In this document: positions 1-7,176 of the stretch, one piece after another
Numbering within the stretch: position 1 is the first letter of the stretch
Layout of the letters: each line of letters starts with the position of its first letter
Source: Dyadobacter chenhuakuii
Lineage (GTDB): Bacteria > Bacteroidota > Bacteroidia > Cytophagales > Spirosomataceae
Length of the DNA stretch: 64,000 nucleotides
Reading direction: 5' to 3'
Assembly: GCF_023821985.2 (NCBI RefSeq)
Contig: NZ_CP098805.1
Coordinates: 4,216,001-4,280,000 of the forward strand
Translations under genes and position numbers: made by a program
Notes under the pieces: generated by a model
What the model saw: only the letters and a program-made list of their open reading frames with translations
Databases searched by the model: none
What the model was told of the DNA's origin: nothing

Positions 1-394
1 CCAATGCTTTACTCCCATCTGTTGGCACTCGGTTGATGTAGATATGGATATGGTTGTGCGGTTTGTCACGGTGCTGGTAAACTGCAATCTGGTGATCCTT
101 GGGATCTGCCCCCATTTTAGTACAGTATCGGTTAGCCGCTTCAATCATCTGCTCTTGTGTCGGATTTTCTTCTGGCTTCCAGCTGAGTGATGAATGCCAC
201 ACTGGCCTTTTACATCTGCTACCGGCTGCCTCCTGCTGCATTTCTAATGCAATGCCAAGTGGATCCTGCGAAACAACATTGTGCAGCAGCAAAAGCTCTA
301 ATTTCCCTTCAATTTCCTTACCGTCCAAACTGTGTCCGGCTCCGTAGTTGATGGCCCCTAGAAAACTGGAGCCGATGGTTGTCTTCGCTATCAT
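1..394 (-). CDS. MobA/VirD2-type relaxase, N-terminal part (cut by window edge)
   Basis: The first 131 codons of a relaxase that would nick the element at oriT and pilot the strand during conjugal mobilization. The frame is open from the ATG at 394 to the window edge, so the C-terminus is missing. The protein starts MIAKTTIGSSFLGAINY, and near residues 110-125 shows HRDKPHNHIHIYIN, the histidine-rich metal-binding motif (HxDxxHxHxH type) of MobP relaxases (Relaxase family, PF03432). Its ATG overlaps the mobC stop codon in an ATGA arrangement, so the two are translationally coupled. The family assignment rests on the motif and on the mobC neighbour; the exact subfamily cannot be judged from the N-terminus. 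Confidence 0.88.
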   Translation of the reverse strand, partial: MIAKTTIGSSFLGAINYGAGHSLDGKEIEGKLELLLLHNVVSQDPLGIALEMQQEAAGSRCKRPVWHSSLSWKPEENPTQEQMIEAANRYCTKMGADPKDHQIAVYQHRDKPHNHIHIYINRVPTDGSKAL

Positions 395-720
395 TTTTTC
401 AAAATGCGTTTAAGTTCTTCCAAGACTTCTGTGATCGACTTTTGGTAGAAGTAGCCTTTGTTGGCAAATGCTGCCAGCTGATTCAGGTTAGTTCCTATTC
501 CCTGTAAATTCCGTTTTTCATCCTTGTCAAATCGGGCTTGAACGGGATGACCAGTTCCAAGTTTCCGGAGATATTCTGATACAGAAAGTCCGGCCAAAGT
601 GGCCTTTGATTTTATAGACGCATACTCATGGTTCGTGACACGTAGCGGGATCGTTCTGTTTTTATTTTCCCTTTTAATTGAGTTTAGAGCGCGGAAGTCA
701 TCTTGTGAATTTTCTTGCAT
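391..720 (-). CDS. mobC: MobC-like relaxosome accessory protein
   Basis: A 109-residue basic protein with a ribbon-helix-helix-like N-terminal half: after a Lys/Arg-rich stretch comes RTIPLRVTNHEYASIKSKA and then GLSVSEYLRKLG, the pattern of bacterial mobilization protein MobC. The C-terminal part (NLQGIGTNLNQLAAFANKG) matches the helical region of the family. MobC binds oriT and helps the relaxase to open the nic region. The gene lies directly upstream of the relaxase with a 4-nt overlap, and the candidate oriT lies 80-130 bp upstream of its start, as expected for a mob operon. Confidence 0.88.
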   Translation of the reverse strand: MQENSQDDFRALNSIKRENKNRTIPLRVTNHEYASIKSKATLAGLSVSEYLRKLGTGHPVQARFDKDEKRNLQGIGTNLNQLAAFANKGYFYQKSITEVLEELKRILKK

Positions 721-800
721 GGATTGTTATTTTTATCTGTTGATCAATTTCGGCGGGGGCTCGGGGCGTAGCCCTGACAAGTCAAGGGAGGGACGACCGG

Positions 801-854
801 TGTGTTTGTAACTGCAATTCGGAGCGCAGCGGGCGAATTGTAGTTACAAACACA
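801..854. other. candidate oriT inverted repeat
   Basis: Two 21-nt arms, 801-821 (starting TGTGTTTGTAACT) and 834-854 (ending AGTTACAAACACA), are complementary at 20 of 21 positions around a 12-nt GC-rich loop. It sits between mobC and the membrane-protein gene in a 223-bp non-coding gap, the usual place for an origin of transfer next to mobC-mobA. A GC-rich stretch (751-778) lies between it and mobC. The hairpin is seen directly; its role as oriT is inferred from position. It has no U-tract, so a terminator is less likely. Confidence 0.55.
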
Positions 855-943
855 TGGCTTGCTTACCAGAGCCAAAACAAGGCGTAATAAACGAGTCGAA
901 AATGGTCGAACTTGGTCTATTTTAGCAGAAAGTACTGTATAAA

Positions 944-1477
944 TTATTGATTACCAACCATTAACGGAACCACAACAACGTTTTCTTCTTTGAGGTATTG
1001 ATATTCTTTACCCACTTCAATTGACTTGACGTTTGCTGCTGGACGAAGAATCAAGTACTTTTGAGATTTCAGTTCTCGTATCTCTGCAACCTCAATCATT
1101 TGTCGAAATGCATCGAAGTTGGGATATCGATTTACAAACTCTGAGATCGTTACATACTTTTCCGATTGACCGATAAAATGTGCAGTAAAGAAGATTCCTA
1201 TTAATACTACCAGCGAAGGAATGAGGAATTTGCCTAGACCAAAAGAGAATGCTTGCAGGTTATCCTTAAAGTGGACTGCATGTACCTGGCCTTTGATCAA
1301 TTGAGCCGCATTGCCAACCTCCTTTGTAGACTGCTGTACCGTTTGACTGAAATTGCCAAACCTGTCATTCAATTCAGTCAATATTACGGCTGTCCATTCA
1401 TCCATTTCGTAACCATACTTGGCTTGAAAACTGCCTTTAATCCGGGTCAGTTCTTCCTTAGTGATTTGTGAGCTCAT
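944..1477 (-). CDS. single-pass membrane protein of the mobilizable element, function unknown
   Basis: A 177-residue protein I do not recognise by name. Residues 1-80 are mostly helical and polar (Gln-rich QTVQQSTKEVGNAAQLIKGQ), followed by one strong hydrophobic segment around residues 84-103 (FLIPSLVVLIGIFFTAHFIG) and a soluble C-terminal domain of about 75 residues. The start overlaps the end of the ParA-type gene by 20 nt, so the two are likely co-translated. Position between parA and mobC suggests a role in maintenance or mobilization, for example membrane anchoring of the partition or relaxosome complex, but that is a guess from context only. Confidence 0.75.
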   Translation of the reverse strand: MSSQITKEELTRIKGSFQAKYGYEMDEWTAVILTELNDRFGNFSQTVQQSTKEVGNAAQLIKGQVHAVHFKDNLQAFSFGLGKFLIPSLVVLIGIFFTAHFIGQSEKYVTISEFVNRYPNFDAFRQMIEVAEIRELKSQKYLILRPAANVKSIEVGKEYQYLKEENVVVVPLMVGNQ

Positions 1478-2168
1478 CTTTAAAATGGTCGTTAAGTTCT
1501 TTTTTCAATCTCATTCTCGCACCTGTCTGGTATTCACTGATACCATACCCTTTTCTCACTCCGTCCAGAATTTGGCTCCCCAAATTTGAACCTGGATCGA
1601 AATCTCCAAATGTCCGGAATCGCAAACCTAAGGCTTCGCAATTCTTTTTCAATTCGTCTGCCAATGCAGAGAAATTGTTAAACGTCGTGATGCTTTGCCA
1701 AACAGTCACCTCAAACTCACCCCGAAGCGCTATCAATAACTTTTGAAGGTAATCTACACTCGATGTGTAAGCACCGCCACCGCCGATAACCACATGGAAA
1801 TTAGCCTTGAATCCCAGCTCGTCAACAAATGCTCTGAATGGCAAATCTCTCTCAATCAATGCGGGTAGCTGCTCAGATTCCGGAGCTCCGAAATCAAAAT
1901 AGACACGATTAAATGGGGATTCTGCCAAGCTTTCCAGGTAGGACACCAGATTATCTCTAACCAAAACCTCCTTTTCGTTTAGTAGGGAAACCATCTCAGT
2001 ACGCAACTCTCCGAGAAATTTAAGCTGCCGACTTGATGTGCCTGTTGAACTATCCAGATCCACAAAAAGGGACTGTTCGTTATTATGCTCCGCCATTCCC
2101 AACAAATAGGTAAGCAAACTTTTGCCAACACCGCCTTTGGCTTGAAGGATGAAATTGATTTCTTTCAT
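1458..2168 (-). CDS. ParA/MinD-family P-loop ATPase
   Basis: A 236-residue SIMIBI-class ATPase. The deviant Walker A motif KGGVGKS lies at residues 11-17 (preceded by MKEINFILQA), and FVDLDSSTGTSSRQ around residues 35-48 is the switch I-like region. Family members partition plasmids and integrative elements or position protein complexes. No ParB/RHH partner is directly adjacent; the 126-residue upstream product could play that part. The start overlaps the end of the upstream gene by 4 nt (ATGA type), and the gene's own end overlaps the next start by 20 nt, so this is part of one tight operon. Confidence 0.88.
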   Translation of the reverse strand: MKEINFILQAKGGVGKSLLTYLLGMAEHNNEQSLFVDLDSSTGTSSRQLKFLGELRTEMVSLLNEKEVLVRDNLVSYLESLAESPFNRVYFDFGAPESEQLPALIERDLPFRAFVDELGFKANFHVVIGGGGAYTSSVDYLQKLLIALRGEFEVTVWQSITTFNNFSALADELKKNCEALGLRFRTFGDFDPGSNLGSQILDGVRKGYGISEYQTGARMRLKKELNDHFKDELTNH

Positions 2169-2545
2169 TTTTTAGAAAATTTAGATTTAACTTCTTTAGT
2201 TGAACTTGTAGGTAGATAATCCGGATTTGTCCAGGTTATACTTTCACTTTTAGTTGTTACCCTTGGCACCGAATGTTCTGATTTTATATTGGATGCCTTG
2301 CTAACAGGCTGAACGCTTTCTTCAATTGCCGTCGCTCCACTTGTTTTACCTAAGAAATAGTGGCGGCAATATTTGACGTCAGCAGCTTTGATGAGATCCT
2401 TCTCACCCAATTCCTGATTAATCAGCTCTGCAATCATGGACAGAGATGCGCTCATGGATATGGTACCTTTGAAAAGATCGTAAAGCATCCGTTTGCGTTT
2501 GGAATCTTTCCTGGCATAGAGCCGTAGCAATATTTCTTTATTCAT
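2165..2545 (-). CDS. small basic protein of unknown function between primase and ParA
   Basis: A 126-residue product with no motif I can name. The first 70 residues are helical and basic (RLYARKDSKRKRMLYDLF, then a hydrophobic-polar helix), and residues 75-126 are Ser/Thr/Lys-rich and look disordered. It overlaps the primase gene upstream and parA downstream by 4 nt each, so it is translated as part of the operon. A basic folded N-terminus with a flexible tail beside a ParA would fit a partition adaptor or DNA-binding partner, but the sequence alone does not prove it. Confidence 0.75.
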   Translation of the reverse strand: MNKEILLRLYARKDSKRKRMLYDLFKGTISMSASLSMIAELINQELGEKDLIKAADVKYCRHYFLGKTSGATAIEESVQPVSKASNIKSEHSVPRVTTKSESITWTNPDYLPTSSTKEVKSKFSKK

Positions 2546-3399
2546 GGGAATCTATTTTGGATTAAAAAATCATTGAGATCCTTATGCCCAGCGTAAAACG
2601 AACTCATATCAATCACCCGAGGATATCCCTGTTTTAGCTTATTAGCCACTTTGAATCCAGATTGATCATTGTCGAGAAATAAGAATTTGGAATTGTGTTC
2701 AGACAAGTAGACTGTTGCTTTTCCTAACAGAGACAAGGAATTAAGAATTAAAAAATTCGCATCGGCCACATGAAAAACCGGTAGCATCAGATAGGATAGA
2801 AAATCCATGAAACCCTCAAAAATCAACAGATTGATGCCGTTATTTTCTATGAAGGAAATGTCCTTCGGCGCAACACAGGATTTGAAACCGTTGCTCCGGA
2901 TTTCATAACCACCGGATTGATTTTTAAAAGCAATTCCTTTGAAAACCTGACCTTTATTCGAGTAGGTTAGCTCTTTACAATACGCTCGGGCAACGTCAAT
3001 AGAAACTCCACGCAGGTTGAGATAAGTAATCAAGCCATCATCCTGCATGCAACCTTCATTCACTATACGCAGCTTACTTCTATCTCCCGATGTTGGAGCC
3101 TGCGCCGTTTTTTGCGGGTGAAAAGAAGAAAAACCACCAGTTATTAGCCTGATCACCTCTTTCACATCCTCTGTTTTGAAAATTTTGCAAGCCAAGTCTA
3201 TCAACGTGCCGCCAACACCGCTGCCGTGGTCATACCACAGATTTTTAGTGGTGTCAACTTTAAGTGAGGGATGCACTTCCAAATCTCTTATCATACTGAC
3301 ATACCAATAGTTATGACCCTTTTTAATAGTAGGCTGGAATCCATTTTGATTCAAAAAACCTACTATGCTATATTGCTGATTTAATTGTTTTGCATTCAT
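2542..3399 (-). CDS. Toprim-domain primase-like protein of the mobile element
   Basis: About 285 residues from the preferred start MNAKQLNQQ at 3399; an in-frame upstream ATG at 3456 lies inside the GTTCC repeat cluster and is probably not used. The N-terminal part resembles the CHC2 primase zinc domain in fold pattern (LWYDHGSGVGGTLIDLACKI) but the metal-binding cysteines are absent, as is common in mobile-element primases of Bacteroidetes. The C-terminal half is a Toprim domain: LLIFEGFMDFLSYL carries the conserved Glu and KFLFLDNDQSGFKVANKL the DxD-like acidic motif. It would prime replication of the excised element together with the RepA-like helicase encoded upstream. It ends with a 4-nt overlap into the next gene. 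Confidence 0.85.
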   Translation of the reverse strand: MNAKQLNQQYSIVGFLNQNGFQPTIKKGHNYWYVSMIRDLEVHPSLKVDTTKNLWYDHGSGVGGTLIDLACKIFKTEDVKEVIRLITGGFSSFHPQKTAQAPTSGDRSKLRIVNEGCMQDDGLITYLNLRGVSIDVARAYCKELTYSNKGQVFKGIAFKNQSGGYEIRSNGFKSCVAPKDISFIENNGINLLIFEGFMDFLSYLMLPVFHVADANFLILNSLSLLGKATVYLSEHNSKFLFLDNDQSGFKVANKLKQGYPRVIDMSSFYAGHKDLNDFLIQNRFP

Positions 3400-3425
3400 A
3401 TCTTTTTCTTTTTTCACCCGCACAT

Positions 3426-3516
3426 GTTCCGTTCCGTTCCGTTCCATGTTCCACACGTTCCACTTGTTCCATTTTGCTAAAAAATATTGATATCTATTTG
3501 ACTATCAACTTGTTCC
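3426..3516. repeat. inverted GTTCC cluster (left arm of the iteron region)
   Basis: GTTCC begins at 3426, 3431, 3436, 3441, 3448, 3457, 3466 and 3512. The spacing is 5, 5, 5, 7, 9, 9 and then a 46-bp gap. The motif is the reverse complement of the GGAAC iterons to the right, so the two clusters face each other across an AT-rich core (about 3471-3547). The cluster overlaps the 5' region of the primase gene and could also act as an operator for it. Confidence 0.7.
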
Positions 3517-3547
3517 ATTTTTGAACAAATTTTTGAGCGAAAAATGT

Positions 3548-3697
3548 GGAACAAACGGAATTTTGGAACTTTTGGAACGAATGGAACAAGCGGAACAAAC
3601 GGAATGATATGGAACATCTGAGATCAAATGGAATTAATGGAACGGGTGGAACGAACGGAACTTTGGAACAAGTGGAATTTTCGGAACAAGCGGAACA
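3548..3697. repeat. 9-bp iteron array (GGAACnnnn), candidate replication origin
   Basis: GGAAC or GGAAT starts at 3548, 3557, 3565, 3574, 3583, 3592, 3601, 3611, 3630, 3639, 3648, 3657, 3665, 3674, 3683 and 3692. The spacing is 9 bp with rare 8 or 10, and one unit is missing near 3620. It lies between the helicase and primase genes of the element, next to an AT-rich stretch. A GAAAAATGTGGA direct repeat at 3539-3550 and 3789-3800 flanks the region. Such phased short repeats beside replication genes are typical of iteron origins; the role is inferred. The 80-codon open frame through it is a by-product of the 9-nt period. Confidence 0.65.
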
Positions 3698-3744
3698 AAG
3701 CCGAACTAGTCGAGTTCAATTCCGATGTGTCGCCACTTCATCGA

Positions 3745-3797
3745 ACATTTTTTCACAATCCCCTCTCATAAACAAGGAGGGATTGTGAGAAAAATGT
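3745..3797. repeat. large imperfect palindrome next to the iterons
   Basis: Left arm 3745-3762 (ACATTTTTTCACAATCCC) and right arm 3778-3797 (GGGATTGTGAGAAAAATGT) are complementary apart from one inserted or mismatched base, with a 15-nt centre. Neither strand shows a U-tract following the stem, so it is not a simple terminator. It may be a primosome or single-strand initiation site, or a Rep-binding site at the edge of the origin. Confidence 0.6.
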
Positions 3798-3815
3798 GGA
3801 CTTCTTACAGGCCAA

Positions 3816-4793
3816 TTATTCGTTTAGCCAGCGATGAATAGTCCCTTTGCCTCTATTCAATATTTTCGCAATCTGCTCGATGGTCTTTCCCTGATCTCTA
3901 AGCTCCCGTGCTAAGTCCTTCTGTTCCTCCTTTACGGGCATTACCTCAGTGCCTATGTGCTGCGCTTCGTCGATGTTGTCCTGGACAAACTCAAACCACA
4001 GCGATTCCGGATTCAGGCGGATCAGTTTAGCACCGTCCGTCTCTTCGCAATGCCTAGACTTCGAGCGCTTAAAGATCCGGTATTGAATATCCTGTTTGCT
4101 CTTCCGTAGAAACATGTCACTATCCGTCAAGTCAGATTTCACGCCGGAACCACTTTGAAGATCGCTGTCGGTCAGCAAATTCCTGGTATGCTTTCGTGTA
4201 TGATCTGTTATAATAATCGTTGTGTCCAATAAATCGCGTAGCGTTAAAATCAAGTGCATGGCCTTTGCAACCTCTTTTCCGTTATTGGTATCGGAATTTA
4301 GAAAAGCTACCCTGAAATTGTCTAGAACAATCAAAACCGGCTTGTGGACTTTCGACATTTCAATAATTGCCTGGGCTTCTTCTTCCAGACCCTTTTTTGT
4401 TGTGTAGACGTAACTTTGATAGTTCGAAAATCTAATCTCTTCTGGTGGTGCATCAAATAGCCGGGCCAACCTTCGACTAATCGTATCTTCACTCAGTTCA
4501 CAATTAATGAACAACGTGTTTCCGTGATATTCAATTGGTTCATTCCAGAGTGAAGACCATTCTGATGAAATGGCAATGCAAGCCTGAAGACCTAATAGCG
4601 TTTTTCCAGTCCCGCGCTCAGCTGCGAAGATTACTGAGGAATTTTCCAGTACATAGTTTCCCAACAAACGCCTGAGGGGAGCGAGGGTTCTTCCTTTGAC
4701 CGCGAGATTTTCCATTTTGTTTAATGAAGATTTATGTAAAATCTTTCCTTCCAAATGGTTGTGAAAACCATTCAGGGCAGTTAATTTTGTCAT
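3816..4793 (-). CDS. RepA-like RecA-fold replicative helicase with C-terminal HTH
   Basis: A 325-residue ATPase of the KaiC/DnaB/RepA type. Walker A is AERGTGKT near residues 58-65, Walker B is VLIVLDNFR near residue 153, and IIITDHTRK around residue 195 fits the sensor region. The last 35 residues (GKTIEQIAKILNRGKGTIHRWL) form a helix-turn-helix that could recognise the adjacent iterons. Proteins of this family act as hexameric replicative helicases of plasmids and mobilizable islands. The gene ends about 20 bp before the palindrome and is read towards the iteron array and primase. The combination of helicase, primase and iterons suggests autonomous replication of the excised circle. Confidence 0.85.
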   Translation of the reverse strand: MTKLTALNGFHNHLEGKILHKSSLNKMENLAVKGRTLAPLRRLLGNYVLENSSVIFAAERGTGKTLLGLQACIAISSEWSSLWNEPIEYHGNTLFINCELSEDTISRRLARLFDAPPEEIRFSNYQSYVYTTKKGLEEEAQAIIEMSKVHKPVLIVLDNFRVAFLNSDTNNGKEVAKAMHLILTLRDLLDTTIIITDHTRKHTRNLLTDSDLQSGSGVKSDLTDSDMFLRKSKQDIQYRIFKRSKSRHCEETDGAKLIRLNPESLWFEFVQDNIDEAQHIGTEVMPVKEEQKDLARELRDQGKTIEQIAKILNRGKGTIHRWLNE

Positions 4794-4818
4794 ACAAGTT
4801 TTGATAAGATTTTTTGAA

Positions 4819-4845
4819 GGGGTAATGCGTTCGAGGCATTATCCC
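4819..4845 (-). promoter_or_regulatory. hairpin across the stop codon of the HTH gene
   Basis: Arms 4819-4828 (GGGGTAATGC) and 4836-4845 (GCATTATCCC) pair at 9 of 10 positions and cover the TAA at 4839-4841. On the minus strand it is not followed by a T-run, so it may slow or process the transcript between the HTH gene and the helicase gene rather than end it. Confidence 0.35.
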
Positions 4846-5132
4846 TTTTTCTTTGATTTTTGATTTGTGTACATGTAATTCAACACCTCGGATTTCACAA
4901 AATACAGTCTTCGGTGTAGCCTGCGATAAGGTAGCCCATCCTTCTGCCACTGATTAAGAGTCACCAGTGAGATGTTCAGCTCCTTGGCCATTTGCGCTCG
5001 GGACAAGAGTCTTTCATCACTACTGGACATCTGATCAGCCTTAGGACTAAATGCATTCTTAAATTCTTCTTGAATCACCTGTCTGGTAAAGTTTTTTAGC
5101 TCGTCAAACTCAATTACTACTAGCTTGGTCAT
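4839..5132 (-). CDS. helix-turn-helix (excisionase/MerR-like) protein
   Basis: A 97-residue protein from the preferred start MTKLVVIEFDELKN at 5132; the open frame runs further upstream without support. The C-terminal half, RAQMAKELNISLVTLNQWQK then GLPYRRLHRRLYFVKSEVLNYM, is a winged helix-turn-helix of the HTH_17/excisionase type common in Bacteroidetes elements. It is the gene nearest the tRNA-Phe junction, where Xis-like or regulatory proteins usually sit, and is read leftwards into the replication genes. It could control excision, replication or both. Two direct AGTATGAA repeats lie about 60 bp upstream of its start. Confidence 0.82.
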   Translation of the reverse strand: MTKLVVIEFDELKNFTRQVIQEEFKNAFSPKADQMSSSDERLLSRAQMAKELNISLVTLNQWQKDGLPYRRLHRRLYFVKSEVLNYMYTNQKSKKKG

Positions 5133-5471
5133 GGCACATTTGTTTTTGATTGGTAATGGCAAATGTTGGGGCGAAGGCCTTGAAAAAGCAAGTATGAAAA
5201 AGTATGAACTTTGCTTAGCTTGTGTTAAATGCATTTAAACGCTGTATAGGCGTATTTTGCTTAGCCTCGAAGCAAAGCGAGAAAAAGCAAAATTTCGATT
5301 TGAGATAAGAAAGGATAAAGTACGTTGGATAAAGCTGCCAGAAATTGGCGTAGGAAGCTCTAATTCTAGTCTCCTGTTGTGACAATGTTGTATGTTGTCC
5401 GGATTAGATAGAAGAGGGAGCTTTGAGTCTGTTAATCTGGAATTTTGAGGAAACTGTAAACCAGAATGTAA
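5133..5471. other. non-coding end of the mobile element
   Basis: About 340 bp between the HTH gene and the tRNA terminator. It holds direct repeats AGTATGAA at 5191-5198 and 5201-5208, exactly 10 bp apart, two ATTTGCTTAG-like or TTTGCTTAG stretches near 5210 and 5254, and a tandem GTAAACCA-like pair near 5456-5475. These short repeats resemble recombinase arm or excisionase sites. I see no integrase gene or remnant here. An open frame across it runs into the tRNA and is not coding. Confidence 0.45.
5191..5208. promoter_or_regulatory. direct repeats AGTATGAA, possible operator
   Basis: Two copies of AGTATGAA start 10 bp apart, on the same face of the helix, about 60 bp upstream of the HTH protein start. 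A binding site for that HTH protein is a reasonable reading but only inferred. Confidence 0.35.
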
Positions 5472-5473
5472 AC

Positions 5474-5516
5474 CAAACAAAAAACCGCTCGACAATCTAT
5501 TGATTATCAAGCGGTT
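5474..5516 (-). terminator. terminator of tRNA-Phe
   Basis: On the minus strand, arms AACCGCTTGA and TCGAGCGGTT (+ coordinates 5507-5516 and 5483-5492) form a 10-bp stem with one G-T pair, followed by TTTTTTGTTT. It lies 15 bp after the tRNA 3' end. Confidence 0.75.
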
Positions 5517-5530
5517 GACTTTGTATTCTG

Positions 5531-5603
5531 TGGTGATGGACGGAATCGAACCGCCGACACAAGGATTTTCAGTCCTTTGCTCTACCGACTGAGCTACATC
5601 ACC
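5531..5603 (-). tRNA. tRNA-Phe (GAA)
   Basis: A 73-nt cloverleaf. The 7-bp acceptor stem GGTGATG/CATCACC, the D-arm GCTCAGTCGGTAGAGC, the anticodon loop CTGAAAA giving anticodon GAA, and the T-arm with GTTCGATTC are all visible. CCA is not encoded (CAG follows the discriminator A). The mobile element begins at its 3' side, so it is the probable attachment site. Confidence 0.96.
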
Positions 5604-5630
5604 AGGCTCAATTGGTTCCCTTTGGGACTG

Positions 5631-5661
5631 CAAAACTAGAAGTTTGGTTTTGCTTTGCAAA
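5631..5661 (-). promoter_or_regulatory. Bacteroidetes-type promoter of tRNA-Phe
   Basis: On the minus strand TTTG (5658-5661), 19 nt, then TAGTTTTG (5631-5638) matches the Bacteroidetes consensus TTTG-N19-21-TAnnTTTG exactly, about 28 bp before the tRNA. Confidence 0.75.
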
Positions 5662-5835
5662 CTATTTGCTGAAATATTTCTCAATTTGTTTGTCGCAACA
5701 ACCTACTCCCTTGATAATCTTTGTTTTACGGGCATAGCCGCATATTTTATCTTAAAAACATTTGCACCGACTTACATTTTTACCATATTTGTTAAGGTAT
5801 GCTTGCATACTAATGATGCGTTTAAATGATTCGAA

Positions 5836-7176
5836 ATGGCAATATTTCAGCAAATCTTATTTATAGCCGTCCTGGCAACAGTCGCCTGGCTGGCTTATCG
5901 GCGGGTTACGCTGATCCGGTCTACGATTCAGCTGGGCAAGCCGGAGGACCGTTCAGATAATCCCGGAGAAAGGCTTTCTACAATGCTGCGCATTGCTTTC
6001 GGGCAAAAGAAAATGTTTGATCGACCGCTGATCGGCTTCCTTCATTTCGCGGTTTATATTGGTTTTATCCTGATTAATGTTGAAATCCTGGAAATTGTTC
6101 TGGATGGCGTTCTGGGAAAGCATCGCGTGTTTGCGCCGTTTCTGGGTGGGTTTTATCCGGTGCTGATTGGTTTTTTTGAGGTGCTTGCTGTGGGCGTGCT
6201 GGTTGCTTGTGTAATTTTTCTGCTCAGGCGCACGGCGGTTAAAGTGGAAAGATTACAGCCTGTCCGTCACCGCGAAATGAACGGCTGGCCTGCGCTGGAT
6301 GGCAAGCTGATCCTGGTTTTTGAAATTGTGCTCATGATCGCGATCCTGACCATGAATGCTGCCGACCTGGCACTTCAGGACAGGGGAAATCCGCATTATC
6401 CACAAACAGGTGACTTTCTGTTCAGCCAGTTCCTCAAACCGCTTTTTGAAAATTGGAATGAAAATACGCTTGTGATTTACGAGCGGTTTGCCTGGTGGTT
6501 TCACATTATCGGCATTTTCGTTTTTGCAGTCTATCTCACTTATTCCAAGCATTTACACATTGTCCTGGCATTTCCGAACACGTATTTTGCAAAGTTGGCG
6601 CCGAAGGGAAAAATGGACAACATGCCGGAAATTACAGCTGAGGTGAAGACTATGCTGGGAATTGAAACTACCCAAACGGGCGAAGCAGCTGTGATTCCTG
6701 ACCGGTTTGGGGCAAAGGATGTGCCGGATCTTTCCTGGAAAAACCTTATGGACGCGTATTCCTGCACGGAATGCGGACGCTGTACTGCTGCTTGTCCGGC
6801 TAATATAACGGGAAAGAAATTGTCCCCGCGTAAGATTATGATGGACACGCGCGACAGACTGGAAGATGTGGGCAGGAACATGCAGAAAAACGGCGGACAG
6901 TTTGTGGATGATGGCAAAAGCCTGATCGGGGACTATATTTTGGTCGAAGAAATAAATGCCTGCACTACTTGCAATGCGTGCGTGCAGGAATGCCCGGTGC
7001 TCATTAATCCGCTGGACATTATTTTGCAACTGCGCCGACATAAGGTGATGGATGAATCGCAGGCGCCCGCAAGCTGGAATATGATGTTCCAAAACCTGGA
7101 TACGAATCAGGCGCCATGGAAATTTTCACCGGGTGACCGTTTTAATTGGGCCGCAGCCCTTGAACCGAAAGAATAA
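5836..7176 (+). CDS. membrane-anchored 4Fe-4S heterodisulfide-reductase-like protein
   Basis: A 446-residue electron-transfer protein. The first 250 residues hold about six hydrophobic segments (for example LIGFLHFAVYIGFILINVEI and GVLVACVIFLL), like the NarI/HdrE cytochrome-type module. The C-terminal part carries two 4Fe-4S motifs, CTECGRCTAACP near residue 310 and CTTCNACVQECP near residue 376, as in GlpC, LutA or HdrC proteins. It would pass electrons between a soluble donor and the quinone pool at the inner membrane. The next gene, encoding the cysteine-rich CCG subunit, starts directly after its stop codon. The pair is common in Bacteroidetes, but its substrate is not established from sequence. 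Confidence 0.88.
   Translation: MAIFQQILFIAVLATVAWLAYRRVTLIRSTIQLGKPEDRSDNPGERLSTMLRIAFGQKKMFDRPLIGFLHFAVYIGFILINVEILEIVLDGVLGKHRVFAPFLGGFYPVLIGFFEVLAVGVLVACVIFLLRRTAVKVERLQPVRHREMNGWPALDGKLILVFEIVLMIAILTMNAADLALQDRGNPHYPQTGDFLFSQFLKPLFENWNENTLVIYERFAWWFHIIGIFVFAVYLTYSKHLHIVLAFPNTYFAKLAPKGKMDNMPEITAEVKTMLGIETTQTGEAAVIPDRFGAKDVPDLSWKNLMDAYSCTECGRCTAACPANITGKKLSPRKIMMDTRDRLEDVGRNMQKNGGQFVDDGKSLIGDYILVEEINACTTCNACVQECPVLINPLDIILQLRRHKVMDESQAPASWNMMFQNLDTNQAPWKFSPGDRFNWAAALEPKE

Noticed and set aside
3426..3697. CRISPR array
   Set aside because: The units are 9 bp with 4-bp variable spacers; CRISPR repeats and spacers are each over 20 bp, and no cas genes are present.
3546..3788. 80-codon open frame through the GGAAC array
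   Set aside because: The 9-nt repeat period is three codons and gives a low-complexity Asn/Gly/Trp peptide. The periodic DNA explains it better.
3745..3797. Terminator of the helicase gene
   Set aside because: The hairpin is not followed by a U-tract on the minus strand (A-rich instead).
5235..5684. 149-codon open frame on the minus strand
   Set aside because: It reads through tRNA-Phe; the peptide GDVAQSVEQRTENP is the well-known shadow translation of a tRNA gene.
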